Shown here piece by piece: positions 36,501-49,118 of a stretch of DNA of 64,000 nucleotides. Positions within the stretch are counted from its first letter, which is position 1, and the number at the start of each line of letters is the position of its first letter. The DNA is from Lantana camara. Lineage: Eukaryota; Streptophyta; Magnoliopsida; Lamiales; Verbenaceae. The notes beneath the pieces are model-generated. The model saw only the letters and a list, made by a program, of their open reading frames with translations, did no database searches and had not been told where the DNA came from. Where the stretch lies: positions 88,745,501 through 88,809,500 of the forward strand of contig CM074862.1 in NCBI GenBank assembly GCA_037501455.1, in the 5' to 3' direction. The position numbers were made by a program, and so were the translations under genes.

Positions 36501-39367
36501 CATGGAAGGGGATAGTTAAAAACACTTGGATGGTGGAACCATTTTGAAAATGGAGGATTGGGAACGGTGAAGGGACATCTTTATGGAATGATAGATGGTT
36601 ATCACAAGGCAAACTGACGGACATCTTTGGAGATAACATTCATGAGGAGGATAAAGATCTTATGGAATGTAATCTCATTGGAAAAGATAAAAATTGAAAC
36701 CTAAATAAGTTGAAAACATCACCGTCCAAAGAGGTGGTGAATGAGGTACTTAGTGTCCTAACGTGTTGCATGATAATGGAGATAAGAGAGAATGAATTGT
36801 GTCAACAAAAGATAAATTCTCCTATAAAATGACTATACTCTACTTATGGCGTCGGATGAGACATGCAAGAAAAAACTTTAAATGAATTTGAAAATTACCT
36901 TACCCCAAAAATTCAAGATTTTCCTGTGGCTTTGCCAATATGATAACTTGCTTACAAATGTATTGGAGTATGATAAAAAATTTAGGGAAAACTTGCGAGT
37001 GTCAGATGGGCTCAAAGAGAGCTTCAGTAGCAAAATACTGAGTAATATGTTCCTAAAATATCCTGGGTGGGTTGTGTTGATCTTGACGCTCTAAAATTTT
37101 TGGAAAACATGGAACCGATGGAGCTATCAAAATTTTATGAAGCTTAGAAATGTTGTTATTCGCCACATAAAAGAGTTATCTACGACCTTAGTAATAATCA
37201 ATAAGGACACAAAACACAGGCAAAAGAAAATCTGCACTTAGTTGTCGTGAAATAAATTCGAGAAGTGATGGGTAAAACTAAAATCGGATTGAAGCTTTTA
37301 TAACTACACCAATAGGGGCGTCATTCGAGATGGAAATTGGAGATGAATGCTAGGATATATATGTTATGAATCTTGGTATAGTTTCAATAATGTAGCAAAG
37401 TTATTGAACTTACCTAAAGGATTAAAACTAACTTTGGAGAGATACTTTTCAAAAATTAATGTGGAGATTGATTTGGAGACGACCGTTAAATGAATAACAA
37501 TGAAGGATACTCAAAAACAACTAATGAGAAATGTAATATTTGATTGGCGAAGGTTACTCCAAAGATTTTGAGAAACTTTGATTAAATAAATCTCGAGAGA
37601 AAGAAACATGATGATGGATAAATTGGCGAGGATAGGTCATAAGGTTCAAGATGGTTATTGCTGCTAGGATGTTCTCATTCTTGAACATAAGCTTCCACTT
37701 ATGGCTTCCTGAGCATGCAAGGGGATAGTTAGAACCAGTTGAATGGACGCCTCTATGGATTGATAGATGGTTTTCACAAGCAAACTAGCGGACATCTTTG
37801 GAGCTAAGATTCATGAGAAGGATAAAGATCTGATGGTATGTAATCCATTGCACAAATAAAAATTGAAACTTACATAAGTTGAAAACGTTATTGCCTAAGG
37901 AGGTGGTGGATGAGATACTTAACGTCCTAATTGCATTGCATGATAACGGAGATAAGAGAGTTTTGATTGGGTCAACTAACGACAAATTGTCCTATAAATC
38001 GGTTATAGTCTACTTATGGTGTCGGATGAGACATGGGAGAAAAATTGGAAATGAATTTGAAAATTACTTTGTCCCTAAAAATTTAAGATTTTCTTGTGGC
38101 TTGCTAACATGATAGCTTGCTCATGAATGTACTGAAATATGACAGAAAATTTAGAAAAAGTGATGTATGTACACGCTGCTATATAGGACATGAATATGTG
38201 GACCACATGCTCAGAAGTTGTCCATTCGCACTTCGGGTGTCAGACAAGATTATTGATGCACAAACTGAACGAAATTTCCATGGCATGCGAGTGTCGAACG
38301 GTCTCAAAGAGAGCTTTTATAACAAAATTCAGAGTAATATGTTATCTGATTATCATGCGTGGATTGTCTTGATCTTGACGCTTTAAAATCTTTGAAAAAT
38401 ATGGAACCAATGGAGCTATCAAAATGTTATGAAACTTAGAAGTTCCACTCTTCGTCACATAAAAGAGTTAATGAAACCTCAACACTAATCAGTGTCGACA
38501 AAAAATACAGATAAAAGAAAAATATGCACTGAGTTATCGTGGAATAAACTCGAGAAAAGATTGGTGAAACTAAACTCTGAGGTGAGCTTTTATAACCAGG
38601 GGAATCATTTGAGATGACAGGGGCGTCATTCTAGATGACAGCTGAATATGGGTGTTAGGATACGCTATGGATCTTAGTAGAGTTTAAATAATATAGTGGA
38701 GTTATTGAGCTTACGCGGAGTATTAACACTAACTTGGGAAAGACACTTTTCGATGACTAAAGTGAGTATTGATTCGAAGATGGTCTTGAAATGGATAACA
38801 ATGAAGGATATTGAAATGGAACAAATGAGAAATGTAATTTAATTGATAAAGTTTACTCCAAAGGCCATACGAAACTTGAATTAAATAAATCTCTAGAAAA
38901 AGAAACATGATGACCGATAAACTGATGAGAATAGGTCATAAGTTTCAAGATGATTACTACGTTTAGGATGCTCCACCGGCAAAATTGGGTGATCTTTTAG
39001 GTTTTGTTCTATAATTTTTACATGTCTCATCATTTTATTAAATATATTTGAAAGTTATAAACTATTACTTATGCTTAAAAGCTAGAATTATTTGGCCAAA
39101 TTACTATACACTTAAATATATATATTTTTATATAATAACAAAATTTCAAATATTTTTATTGCTTATTTATTTGGATGTTCTCTACTTCGAATTTCTACTT
39201 ATCGTAGATGATTTGAAAGAGAAATTTCATATAAATATTTTTGTATGTGTATATTTATTTAGTCAAAATAAATATTTTTAATATCTTAATTTGTTCAATA
39301 AATATAATAGCTAAATTTATTTTAAAAAATTAAATGATAAACGTGCAACGCACGTTCACCTCACTAG
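33597..39367 (+). mobile_element. Probable non-autonomous Helitron
   Basis: The 5' end reads TCTATATTATATCTTATAAAAGC after an A (33596). The 3' end has a 6-bp-stem hairpin ACGTGC-AAC-GCACGT (39341-39355), then 8 nt and CTAG (39364-39367), followed by T. This fits Helitron rules (5' TC, 3' hairpin plus CTRR, insertion between A and T). The interior is AT-rich, lacks a Rep/helicase frame and contains a decayed LINE. The pairing of these two ends as one element is inferred. Confidence 0.6.
35800..38950 (+). pseudogene. Decayed LINE (non-LTR retrotransposon), reverse-transcriptase to zinc-finger region
   Basis: Around 35833-36040 the plus strand encodes a LINE reverse-transcriptase block: FEDDLILGV with the DD pair, then GAKCIKSVVEMFCKELGL, LNLCKSHVLF and a stop. 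Further on, 38117-38386 has the zf-RVT pattern CTRCYIGHEYVDHMLRSCPF. RNase-H-like trailing sequence follows. Many stops and frameshifts make it inactive. Two related segments, about 36585-37620 and 37740-38930, are diverged copies of the same LINE part in tandem. It lies inside the probable Helitron. Confidence 0.65.
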
Positions 39368-41107
39368 TTTCTTAAAATGATGAAATGTTGGTAGGTGTTT
39401 GGTTGGGATGTAGAATAATGTGAAGAGCTAAAAAACAAAAGACAAATCAAAGAGTGGATTTTGATGGTTTATGAAAAGAAGGTACCTTTGTTATATGAAC
39501 AAATGATGCCAACCATAAAGAAGCTCCTTTCTCGGTGCTACTTTTTAGTTTTTAGCCCATTTTTGTGATATTCAACGAAAATAGAAGTTAATCAAAGGTT
39601 GTCTAACATGTAAATATTTGAAATGTAGTAAAATTTTAAGATTGTCTTGGAGTGTTTATTTGAGTAATTCTAACATAACAGTAGTGTGGATTCTGCTATT
39701 AAGATTTGAATTTTTCTTCTCTTTTATTTATTTATTTTTACTTTTTTTTTTCTTTTATCATTGGTTTCCACCATTACAGCAAGAAGAATCCTTCATCCGC
39801 CGCAAGAAGAATCTTCTGCTACGGGTTTTTATTAGTTTTCTATCTTTATATTTTACAATTTCTATTATCTAGTATTTAGGAATTTCTATGTATATATACT
39901 CCATGTATTTATCTTTTAAAGTGAGAAAAATAATTCTCCTAATTATGAAAAATAATATATTGAATTTGAAATAATTTTACTTAGCTTCAGCCTTTAGCAT
40001 ACAAGGGGTCTAAGGGACCCAACTTCGCCCCTCCTATTATATATGTTGATCAACTTTCATAAAATTTTCTAACTTTTAGTCTTTTACAAGTGTACTAAAA
40101 TTTCAAATTAATTTTTATTTGGATTAAAATATTTATTATGGACTACAATAACTAATTTACACTTCAAAACTGCTGATAGACCCAAATATTATTTCATAAT
40201 TCCTTAAGTAGAAGAGGCTAGATCATAGTTACACCAAATGAAACTCTCCTAAGAGTTATTAAACTTTGAGTTCAACATTTTACTAGTTTAATTAGAGGTT
40301 TTAAGCTCGAATTCAAGGAAATGCAGCTATCATTTATAAGGAGAATTTTATACATTTAATAGTCAGTCTTTACTCGGTTTATGGAAATGAATTATTAAAA
40401 AAAAATTAAAAATTGAATTCATTTTCAAGCCAAGAAATCGTCCATAAAAAGCATTAGTTAAAGAAAAGAGAAATGGCAAGATTTGGTAAGAAGTAGATAA
40501 AGAGGTGGAATAGAATATTAATGAGGGACAGCTAATGAGCAAGAGAAGCAAATGGATTTGGGCCCCAAAAGAGCGACTTTGCCGCCAAACACCACATGCC
40601 TCTTTAATTAACAACTACCAATCAACAAATCAAATATATTTCCCGTATATATATATATATATATCAAATATTAATAAATGAAATGGGGTCTTCCGGTAAG
40701 ATAATCATCTCTAAAAATATTGTTTTATCATGTTGTATTATGTCGTACATTCGTATCGAATATCGTTTTTGATATTTTTCATATGAAAATTTAAGAACAA
40801 ATTTGTCTCCTCATTTTAGTATCGTATCGTCGTCATGTACGTATTCATACATTATAAATTTATAGTCTCCTCAATATAATTTAAATTGAGACTTAATTTA
40901 ATAGTGACCAACTAAATTATAAGAGGTGAATTTTAGTTAATTCTTTTGGGCATTAGGGGTTTGAAAACTAATTCTTAAAAAAAAGTTATTAGAGAAGTCT
41001 TACTTCTTAAAAAATTTCATTAAGAAGTGCTTTATTTGTCCGATTTGAACCAATTATACATCTATAGTCTCCTCTTCTATTTTATAAACATTTTTGTTGG
41101 ATTAAAT
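39368..41107. other. AT-rich intergenic DNA
   Basis: No recognisable gene. Short homopolymer runs and a (TA)n tract near 40651-40663. Frames are short and composed of low-complexity residues. Confidence 0.5.
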
Positions 41108-41118
41108 AATTCATGTTA

Positions 41119-41337
41119 TTGCAGACATTAGAAGTTTATGTTCTTGTTTTGATAGCTTTCAGTTTTTGTTCACTCATCGTGATGCGAATAGAGTCGCACA
41201 TACTTTTATTAGAAATGTAGTTTCAACTTGTGTTGGTTCTAATAATTTTCCCTTATATGTTTCAAACTTGATTCGAGTTGATTCGGAATAAATTTTGGGC
41301 CCTCCGGGCCCCTTTCCCTTCAAAATAAAAAATAAAA
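41119..41337 (+). mobile_element. Severely 5'-truncated LINE with 11-bp TSD
   Basis: AATTCATGTTA occurs at 41108-41118 and again at 41338-41348. Between them the plus strand encodes the end of a LINE RNase H (FQFLFTHRDANRVAHTFIRN, then PLYVSNLIRVDSE and a stop), a GGGCCCTCCGGGCCC palindrome and an A-rich tail. This is the classic structure of a target-primed, 5'-truncated LINE insertion. Confidence 0.8.
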
Positions 41338-41348
41338 AATTCATGTTA

Positions 41349-42121
41349 ATTTCTCAAGCACTATACTAAGTTCATATTCAAGTTAATTTCTCAAGTTATC
41401 ATTTTTTTTTTTTGATGATTTGTCGCGGAAATAATAGATTTCTTCAAATGTAAGAAAGCAAAGAATTAAATAATATGGGGACTTTTTTTTTGGGGCAACA
41501 TTAAGTGTAGCGCTGCTTAAATTAAATAATTTGAAATCTTTTTGTCAATATTTTCACCAAAATTTGAAAAACTTTTTCCCGTGATATTTCACTATATAAA
41601 ACTTGCGACCTGAGATGACGAACTGCAATTTTTATAAAGTTTTTCATAACAAAATGCAAAAAAGTTTTTTCAAATTTTTTTTAATCTCGATCATAAGTAA
41701 AAAGTAGTGTACTATTTCCCAGTAAGACAATATTTGTGAAACTAAAAAAAAAAGCTTAAGAGTGATTTTCAACTTATTATTATTCTATTATATTAAAGGT
41801 GTTTAAGAGTGAGTTTCTAAAATTTAAAATTTAAAAGTGTTTTTAATTTTATTTTTGAAAATACACAATTAACTTTTAACTTTCACTGTTTTTATTATTC
41901 TACTATTTTTATAATTTAAACCCGTAACAAAAGATTTTCAAATATTTAGTAAGTTGTCTACTATTCAACTAGAAGAATCCTTAATTATTATATGAGACAT
42001 CGGATGCTTTGAATCTATGAAGACAAAAAGTAAAAGGGGGCAAAGGTTGCATTCAAATTAAGGCAGAAGCCAGAATGTAATGTACAAATGTCCCTGAAGA
42101 TTTAAGCAAATATGAAAAATA
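41349..42121. other. AT-rich intergenic DNA
   Basis: Poly-T/poly-A runs and no frame of interest. Confidence 0.5.
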
Positions 42122-42301
42122 GGGTAATTCTAGCCCGAGCCTGGCTCGGCCAAACCGGTGTAACGAGGGGGCGAGTGTTTTACACTTGCCGTGTGGTTGG
42201 TGGAAAATTCAGGGAGAGTGACCAATCAAATGGTAAGTGTAATACACTTGCTTTTTAATTGGTTTGGGCTCGGCCAAGCCGGGTCTGGGCTAGAATTTTC
42301 C
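42122..42301 (-). mobile_element. Second good copy of the GGGTAATTCTAG MITE
   Basis: Near-identical to 16187-16367 but inverted: starts GGGTAATTCTAGCCCGAGCC and ends GGGCTAGAATTTTCC. No clear TSD. Confidence 0.8.
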
Positions 42302-43278
42302 ATATACATGTGATGTAACCCTAGATTTCAGCCGAGATTTTCTCAGCAAATCTCTTTTGGGACTTTGAATTCTGAGAATTTGGTAATCCATAATTAGACA
42401 AGCAGTCCAAATTCTAACCCTTTTTTTATTAAAAAACAATTTTCATAGGGGTTGATTCAATGTTTTTATGACTTATTGGCACATTTATTAATTATTACTA
42501 ACCTATTATGCACGGATACCAATATGATGATACGAATACAATGAAATTTTTCACGTGAGGAGTGTCGGACGTAGTGTTCGATACGATACAACAAGACAAA
42601 ATAATATTTTGAGAAATATGTACTGATGTAACTGCATGTGTTTATGAATGATTTGGTTAATTATAAATGGATTAAGCGCGGGTTAAAGAAAGGTTTATTA
42701 AATTTTGATTTAATTTGACAACTCATTACGGAATCCAATGATATTCTACATATGCTCCTAAAGTTTAAAAGTACTAAACAATAGTTAATGATGGTTTATC
42801 TTACCAAATCAGCATTATGTTGACAAGTGAGAAGCAAAGAATATGACTTATGTTTGCGGTGTAGAGAACAAATTACCGGTTTGCTGCATTTTCTTCCGGG
42901 TGGGATAAATATTTTGTATTTATTTTAGTTCTTCATGCAAGTAACTGAGGTATTATATCGATTTAAGTCAGGTTGGACTGCTGGTCTAGAGACAAATAGA
43001 TAGTTTAACGGTAATTATTTGTACTTATGAATAGATAGTTTAGTCGAGAAATGCTAATTGTATGCTTCAAATTTGTCACAACTTTATGAAATAAATTAGT
43101 TCTCACATTCCAGGAATAATTACAGACACCCCTAACCTTTTAAAGTGGAGCAACTCACATTTGAAAAGTCATTAGGTTAATCTCTAAAGTAGATTTTGGA
43201 TGGCGTATTTTAAAATATTTCAGTCACTCAGGAACACGTTTTACATTTTGTTTGACATATTATATATATATATGGAAA
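42302..43278. other. Intergenic DNA, nothing recognised
   Basis: AT-rich; no gene, no clear repeat structure. Confidence 0.5.
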
Positions 43279-43598
43279 ACTGCAAATTTGGGACAATAAC
43301 ATAATTTATTTTGTATTTTAATTTGACATTTCTAATTTTAGAGACATTTACTCTCAAAATTTTATAATTTTGGTTAAATCCCAGCCGGATCCCTAATTTC
43401 ATCCCCGAAATATCGCCTCTGTGCCTACATGGCTGCCCGGAATACCATCTTTGGGCTGACGTGGTCGTTGGAAAGTCCCGGGATCCAGTTGGATTTGACC
43501 AAAATTACAAATTTTTTAAAGTAAGTCTCTCTAAAATAAAAAATGTCAAATTAAAGTCCAAAATACATAACGGCGTATGTTACTGTCCCAAATTTGCA
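43279..43598. mobile_element. 320-bp TIR element, TGCAAATTTGGGACA termini
   Basis: The left end TGCAAATTTGGGACAATAAC is repeated inverted at the right end (GTTACTGTCCCAAATTTGCA). The inversion extends through a TGTATTTT / AATTTGACATTT block. TSD not resolved. The frame at 43461-43643 only crosses the right end. Confidence 0.75.
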
Positions 43599-44385
43599 TT
43601 ACCACTTTACCTCTTGGAATTGAGGGGATGCAAATGTACATAATGTCCGGTTGGTGAGCCTTTTTCTTTGGAATTGGGTGGATGGGCTGCACAACTAGAC
43701 ATTAAATGATCCCCAGAACGGGATTTTCTGATGGTCTTGGCACAAATGTGATTGTTGCAGCAAATTACAGAAATTACAGAGAACTCCCCTGGGCTTGGTG
43801 CGAGTTGAATGTGGATGATGTTTCTTGTGCTGGCGTTGTATTGGGTCAGATTGGTATATGCCAATTACCATTGTGTTGAGATTTGATTCTTGATGTACAG
43901 AATCTGCACTGATCTTAAGCTAGATTCATTACTTCTCCAATTTCTAGTTTTAGGCTAATTTCCTTTTCATGTACTTCTACAATTTTGTTGATTTATATAC
44001 GAGGAAGGGGAGGGATTCGTTGAAAAGTACAAACCCTCATCCCGGTTTTGGAAAAGGAAAAAGAGAGAACAATTTTTGTGTATACTTAGCACCAAATAAT
44101 ATTATGTAAACGTATACGGTTAAAGATGAAATTCAATATTAAAGCTTAGTTTCTCACTAGCACTCAAAATCCAAGTCAAGATGTAAAAAAGGTACAAAAT
44201 ATACTAAGAATTAGTTTACTTGGATTGAATGGAGTTGATAAGTCCTTGTATCTGCCATTTAATGGCGTTTACCTCGTTTGGGTCAAGGCCCAGGTGAAGG
44301 CCGCCGGCCTTGGACATATGCTGCGTGTCAGAGTTGTATTTAAAAACTCCATAATTGGGTTGTAATATAACCCAATGCAGATGGA
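43599..44385. other. Intergenic DNA, nothing firmly recognised
   Basis: The frame on the minus strand at 43607-43864 and the plus-strand reading opposite it show no domain. No gene is called. Confidence 0.4.
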
Positions 44386-44901
44386 CAGTTGCGGAGCCAC
44401 CCCTTCTTTAAGGGATATAATTGACTCCCCTCAAATTTGTTTTTTTTTTATTATTATTATGTAGATATATAGGTTTTGTATATGAAATTTTATGAGAATT
44501 TTATTATTGAACCCCCTCACCAAAGTTAAAATTAGTACTAATGAGGGTCAATATAATAAATTAATAATAATTGGGACCAAATAAATAAAATAATATATAT
44601 GTTCCATTTAATAGTCCAATCTATCATAAGTTTAATAATTTATATTTCAATTAAAATTTGTAACTTCTATATATTTTTTCCATTCAAGTATATAATTCAA
44701 TTATATTGTTCATTTTAGTTTGCACATTGATTGATGCCCTTAACTTTTTAGTTTTTTCACAATTATTAAAAAAATATGCAAAAGGAAATAAAATCGAATG
44801 TTTGGTAATCTCCAATTCTATAGAACAAAATCCGAAATTACCCCGTTTTTAGTATTATGTTTGGTCGACCTCACTGAATATATTTTCTGGCTCCGCCACT
44901 G
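44386..44901. mobile_element. 516-bp hAT-type element with CAG(T)TGCGGAGCC termini
   Basis: Left end CAGTTGCGGAGCCACC; right end, inverted, CAGTGGCGGAGCCAG. A perfect 8-bp direct repeat CAGATGGA flanks it at 44378-44385 and 44902-44909. AT-rich interior without a transposase. The right TSD overlaps the insertion site of the LTR element that starts at 44911. Confidence 0.88.
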
Positions 44902-44910
44902 CAGATGGAT

Positions 44911-46379
44911 TGATAACGTGCCTAATCCTCGTATTTTTGTGTGTGTTGTGACTGAATTTAAAGGCTTAAATTAGATATATATTGGTGTCTTTGATGTGTT
45001 TTGTGATTTCTAATACAGTTGGGCCCTTTGTATAATTTTGAAGACTTTATGGGTTAAGTAAAGGAGCTTTGGGATAATTCATTATACCTGATGGTGTGGA
45101 GACACGCGAGCAGCCACAAGCATGAAAGAGAGTCCAATTCATGCTTGACTTGTTGGACTTTTATTGTCAAAATGGGCTTCAATTGTTGTGGGTCATGCGT
45201 GTGATGTTCTGGAGTTAAGCACCTTGCTTTTAAGATGATTGATTAATGATAGTTGGGTTAAGCATTAATGGGCTGAGATTTAGTAGCTTTGGAATTAGAT
45301 TAATTGAGCCCAATTTATATGAGACTTGGGCGGCAAGTTGGCATGGAGATTTATTATCCAGATTGGACTAGGATTCTTGGATTAATTTGGTGGCTATATA
45401 TTCACGCCTGAGGTAGCAAATTTGGGGAGATACACTTCTACGCAGCAAAGGGGAACGCAGATTGGAGGCTTGAGGGCAGCGGCTTGGATACTCCGAGAGC
45501 AGAGTTCTTTTTATGATTTTCGTTTATTTTATATTTTCGTATTTTAGAACTATGAGTAGCTAATTTGTTTAGTACTTAGCTAGGATTTTATATTTTAGTT
45601 TTGACATCATGAGACCTAATTTGCTTTTATAATTCAAATTAATTTCAAGTATTTATTAATTATCCGAGTGTCGTGTTATTTTGATTTATTTGCTTAAGTG
45701 ATTACGGCCGGATCATCTAAATAGGTTTATTGCATATCGCCAATCTTGATTGCATGAAGTTTATGTAGTGCTTGATAGATAATTAGTGGTACATTAACAA
45801 GAAGGATTGGTTGCAGTTCTCAACTTGTTAAGGGAGTTAATAATCGGGTTTAAATCTTGCACGTGTCGTGACTTCGTTAATTCGAGTTAGTGTTTTCTTG
45901 ATTCTTAATGTTGTTGATTCATTAAATCCTGTCGAGTGTCTCTAGGGATTGTGAATTGATTAGGGAATAATTGTCGAGTGTCTCTAGATTATTCTACAAT
46001 GTAAGAGAAAACGAGGCGGAGTCGAGTGTCTCTATCTGCTATAGCTAATCTACTTGAATATTTGAATTTATCTTTGCGTCTATGATTGATGTCTTAACTG
46101 AATTATAATTTCTAGCTAGGTATTAATTTCCCATTGATTTATCAAAACCAACTCCCAACGTGATTTATTGTTTTCTTCTAGTTTATTATTTTTGATTGCT
46201 TTATTAGTTTAGTTAAATCCAAACCCCCCTATTTTTAGTTGACTAGTTAGTTGTACGAATTTCTTGTGATTAATTGAATTAGCTCAACCAATCTCTGTGG
46301 ATTCGACCCGTTTGCACTATACTCTATTTTAGTCGTAAACCGGATTTATATTTATCTTTGACGGATTCGACACCTGTCA
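44911..46379 (+). repeat. Left LTR of the inverted-LTR element
   Basis: 1469 bp, from TGATAACG to CACCTGTCA. TATA-like CTATATATTCAC at 45394-45405 is followed by a leader-like sequence. It matches the inverted complement of 50746-52228 with few differences; the main one is about 14 extra bp in the right copy near 50920. Confidence 0.9.
45395..45400 (+). promoter_or_regulatory. TATA box of the left LTR
   Basis: TATATA within GGCTATATATTCACGCC. The mirror-image copy in the right LTR is at 51740-51745 on the minus strand, so the element carries two convergent LTR promoters. Confidence 0.45.
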
Positions 46380-46384
46380 AATTT

Positions 46385-46403
46385 TGGCGCCGTTGCCGGG
46401 GAT
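46385..46403 (+). other. Primer-binding site, tRNA-Asp type (normal)
   Basis: TGGCGCCGTTGCCGGGGAT is complementary to the 3' end of plant tRNA-Asp(GUC) including CCA, for 19 nt. It starts 5 nt after the LTR end. After this the sequence departs from the tRNA complement, as is usual. Confidence 0.92.
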
Positions 46404-46430
46404 TGGTGCTAATCGAATTTAATTCTTTTT

Positions 46431-49118
46431 ATGAACAGGAGCATTCGTGGAATTGACGAGCCGATTTTCGATCCCGAGATCGAAAGAACCGCAAAATCGT
46501 TAAGGAAACAGACTAAAACATGTAAGAAGCTCGCGGGAAAATCCAGTCTGAACCAATCTGAAGAGTCCACCACTGATTCGGAACATCCAGAAGACGAACA
46601 GAAGAGTTTGACCGTAGAGTTTGACCGTACCTTAACGATGGCAGTAGCAGAACGTCATACCATGGAGGATCTGGTACGCCCCGATAACGCACAACAGCCC
46701 CTCTGTATCACTTTTCTGGAGGTAGGTGCTGGCTTCGAGCTAAAGACGGGAACAATTCACCTACTCCCCGTCTTTCGTGGTCTGGAAAATGAAAACCCTC
46801 ACCAACACCTGAGCAAGTTCCACATGGTCTGCTGCTCAACAAAACCTCATGGAGTTACCGAAGACCAAATCAAACTCCGTGCTTTCCCGTTCTCCCTACA
46901 AGATGCAGCAGAAAAATGGTTGTACTCTCTACCTTCAGCAACCATTACGACTTGACAGCAGATGCACGACAAATTCTTGGATAGGTTCTTTCCAGCTGAG
47001 CGATACCTGGATCTCCTTCAGGAGATAATTACCATTAAGCAAAAGGAACATGAAGCCTTGCATGAGTATTGGGAGCGATACCGGAATTTGCTTGCAATGT
47101 GCCAACATCACAACCTGTCGGAAAATTCAGTTGTTCATAACTTTTACAGAGGCCTGATGCCTTCCGATAAAAGGCAGTTGGATGCTTCGAGTGGTGGTTC
47201 CATTATGATCAAAACACCTGCAGAACTCACGGAACTAATTAGCAGAATTTCTAGGGTCTCACAAAAGTACTACGCCAAGTCCGACATGACGAGACAGGTA
47301 AAAGAGGTAAGCTCTTCCCAGTTTGATGAACTTAAGAATATGATATCTGTTTTAGTTTCTAACATGAGTGCAGGAATACCACAAAAACCTCCACCAAACT
47401 TCCAGAATTTTGTACCCAGACCCTCGCAGCCTCAGCAACAAAACTCACAACAAAACCTTAATCCCCAAGCTATCCGTTTCAACAACCTAGAGTCTACCGT
47501 TCAGAACCTAGGCTCTTCGGTTAAGAACTTGGAAAACCAGCTAGGGCAGATCGCTGCAGCCTTGAGTAGGATGGAGAACCAAGGTAAACTACCATCGGAA
47601 ACGGAAGACCCCAGGAAGAATGTCAGCGCCATCATGCTTCGAAGCTGCAAGGAACTGCCTCCACCAGTGGAAAAAGATCAGGGACGAAAATCTGGGTCCA
47701 AAGACGATCGGACAGGTGGTGCGACTTCTGAATATGACCATACTCAAAACTCAAACCGCGACAAAGAGATGGAACTTGTCGTGAAACCTAAACCCCTGGT
47801 GGTCCCGCCTCCATTCCCTCAACGTTTAGCAGAAACGAAGAAGCAGAAAGAAGAGAAGAGTATTCTTGACACGTTTCGCAAAGTTGAGGTAAATATTCCA
47901 TTGTTGGATGCAATCCAACAGATTCCCAGGTATGCGAAATTCCTCAAAGAGCTCTGCACGAATAAGAGAAAACTGTTAGGCAATGAAAAGGTAAGTGTGG
48001 GGGAAAACGTGTCCGCCATTTTACAAAAGAAACTTCCCCCAAAATGCCATGATCAAGGTATGTTTTCCATTCCGTGCAAGATTGGGAATTTAGGCATTAA
48101 AAAGGCGATGTGTGATTTAGGTGCAAGTATTAATGTTATGCCACTTTCTGTATATAATGCACTTAATCTTGGTCCCTTGAAAGGTACAGGTGTTATCATA
48201 CAACTAGCAGATCGCTCCATAGTGTACCCGGAAGGTGTTTTGGAAGATGTCCTCGTTCAAGTCAACGAGTTAGCTTTTCCAGCTGACTTCTTCGTGTTGG
48301 ACATGGAGGATAATTATTCTGAGAAATCCTCTTATATCCTTTTGGGTCGTCCCTTTTTGAGTACTGTCAATGCTAAAATAGATGTTAAAAAAGGCTTGTT
48401 GACTCTAGAATTTGATGGTGATGTTGAGAAGTTTAATGTTTATGAGTCAAGTAAAGGTCCTAATAAATTTTCTAGTGTTTTTAGCATTGATGTGATAGAA
48501 AACCTGCCTAATGAGCTGAACAATGTAGAGGAATTAAGTCTTGTTGAAAACTTAGAGAGTAAGGCGAAGGATATTGGGTTGTCTGTTGATCCTTGTGGGA
48601 TGGTTTTACCATTAGAGGCTTTTAAATCTATGAATAGGGATATTCTGATGCTTGATGCGCCTAATGCTATAACTGAACTAAATTCTTTCGTGTTTCAGGC
48701 ACCTATTTTGAAATTCAAGAACTTTTTGAATAATCTGGAGTATGCCTTCAAGGGAGGAGGAAAATATGCAGATTCAAAGCTGATACACGATGATTTCTGG
48801 AATGAGCAGTTTTTCGAGGTGTACGACCTTAAGGTTCGGTCATACCTGACTGTCACGCTCTGGTATGCAGATACTCTTGACTACTTAACCATTATTTTCT
48901 TCAGATCTCACATATTTTTTGAGTATAGGAACCCAAGAGTCATTGTGAAGGATCATGAATTTTTTTTTTATAAGCGGTTGACGAAGTCTGTGCTGAGGAA
49001 GTGTCGAATTATGTTGAGAACCACTACGAATCATCCCCAATCTAGAGGGCGCAATGGATTAGAAGATTCATCACCACATAGTCGAGGGGATTTATATGGA
49101 GGTTCTATCTCCATTTGA
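46431..49118 (+). pseudogene. Gag-protease of the Athila-like element, one nonsense codon
   Basis: Two frames in the same phase are split by a single TGA at 46953-46955 inside the gag core, where this family usually has tryptophan (TGG). Before the stop: an N-terminal tail, then the retrotransposon gag segment (QIKLRAFPFSLQDAAEKWLY). After it: KFLDRFFPAER, EALHEYWERYRNLLAMCQHH and a Gln/Pro-rich linker. A coiled-coil-like stretch follows (NLESTVQNLGSSVKNLENQL). The aspartic protease begins near 48108 (MCDLGASINVMPLSVY) and reaches SSYILLGRPFLSTVNAKID. The frame ends at 49118 without any reverse transcriptase, RNase H or integrase motif. I see no CCHC knuckle. The product would be a gag-protease precursor that depends on a full element in trans. 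Confidence 0.88.
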
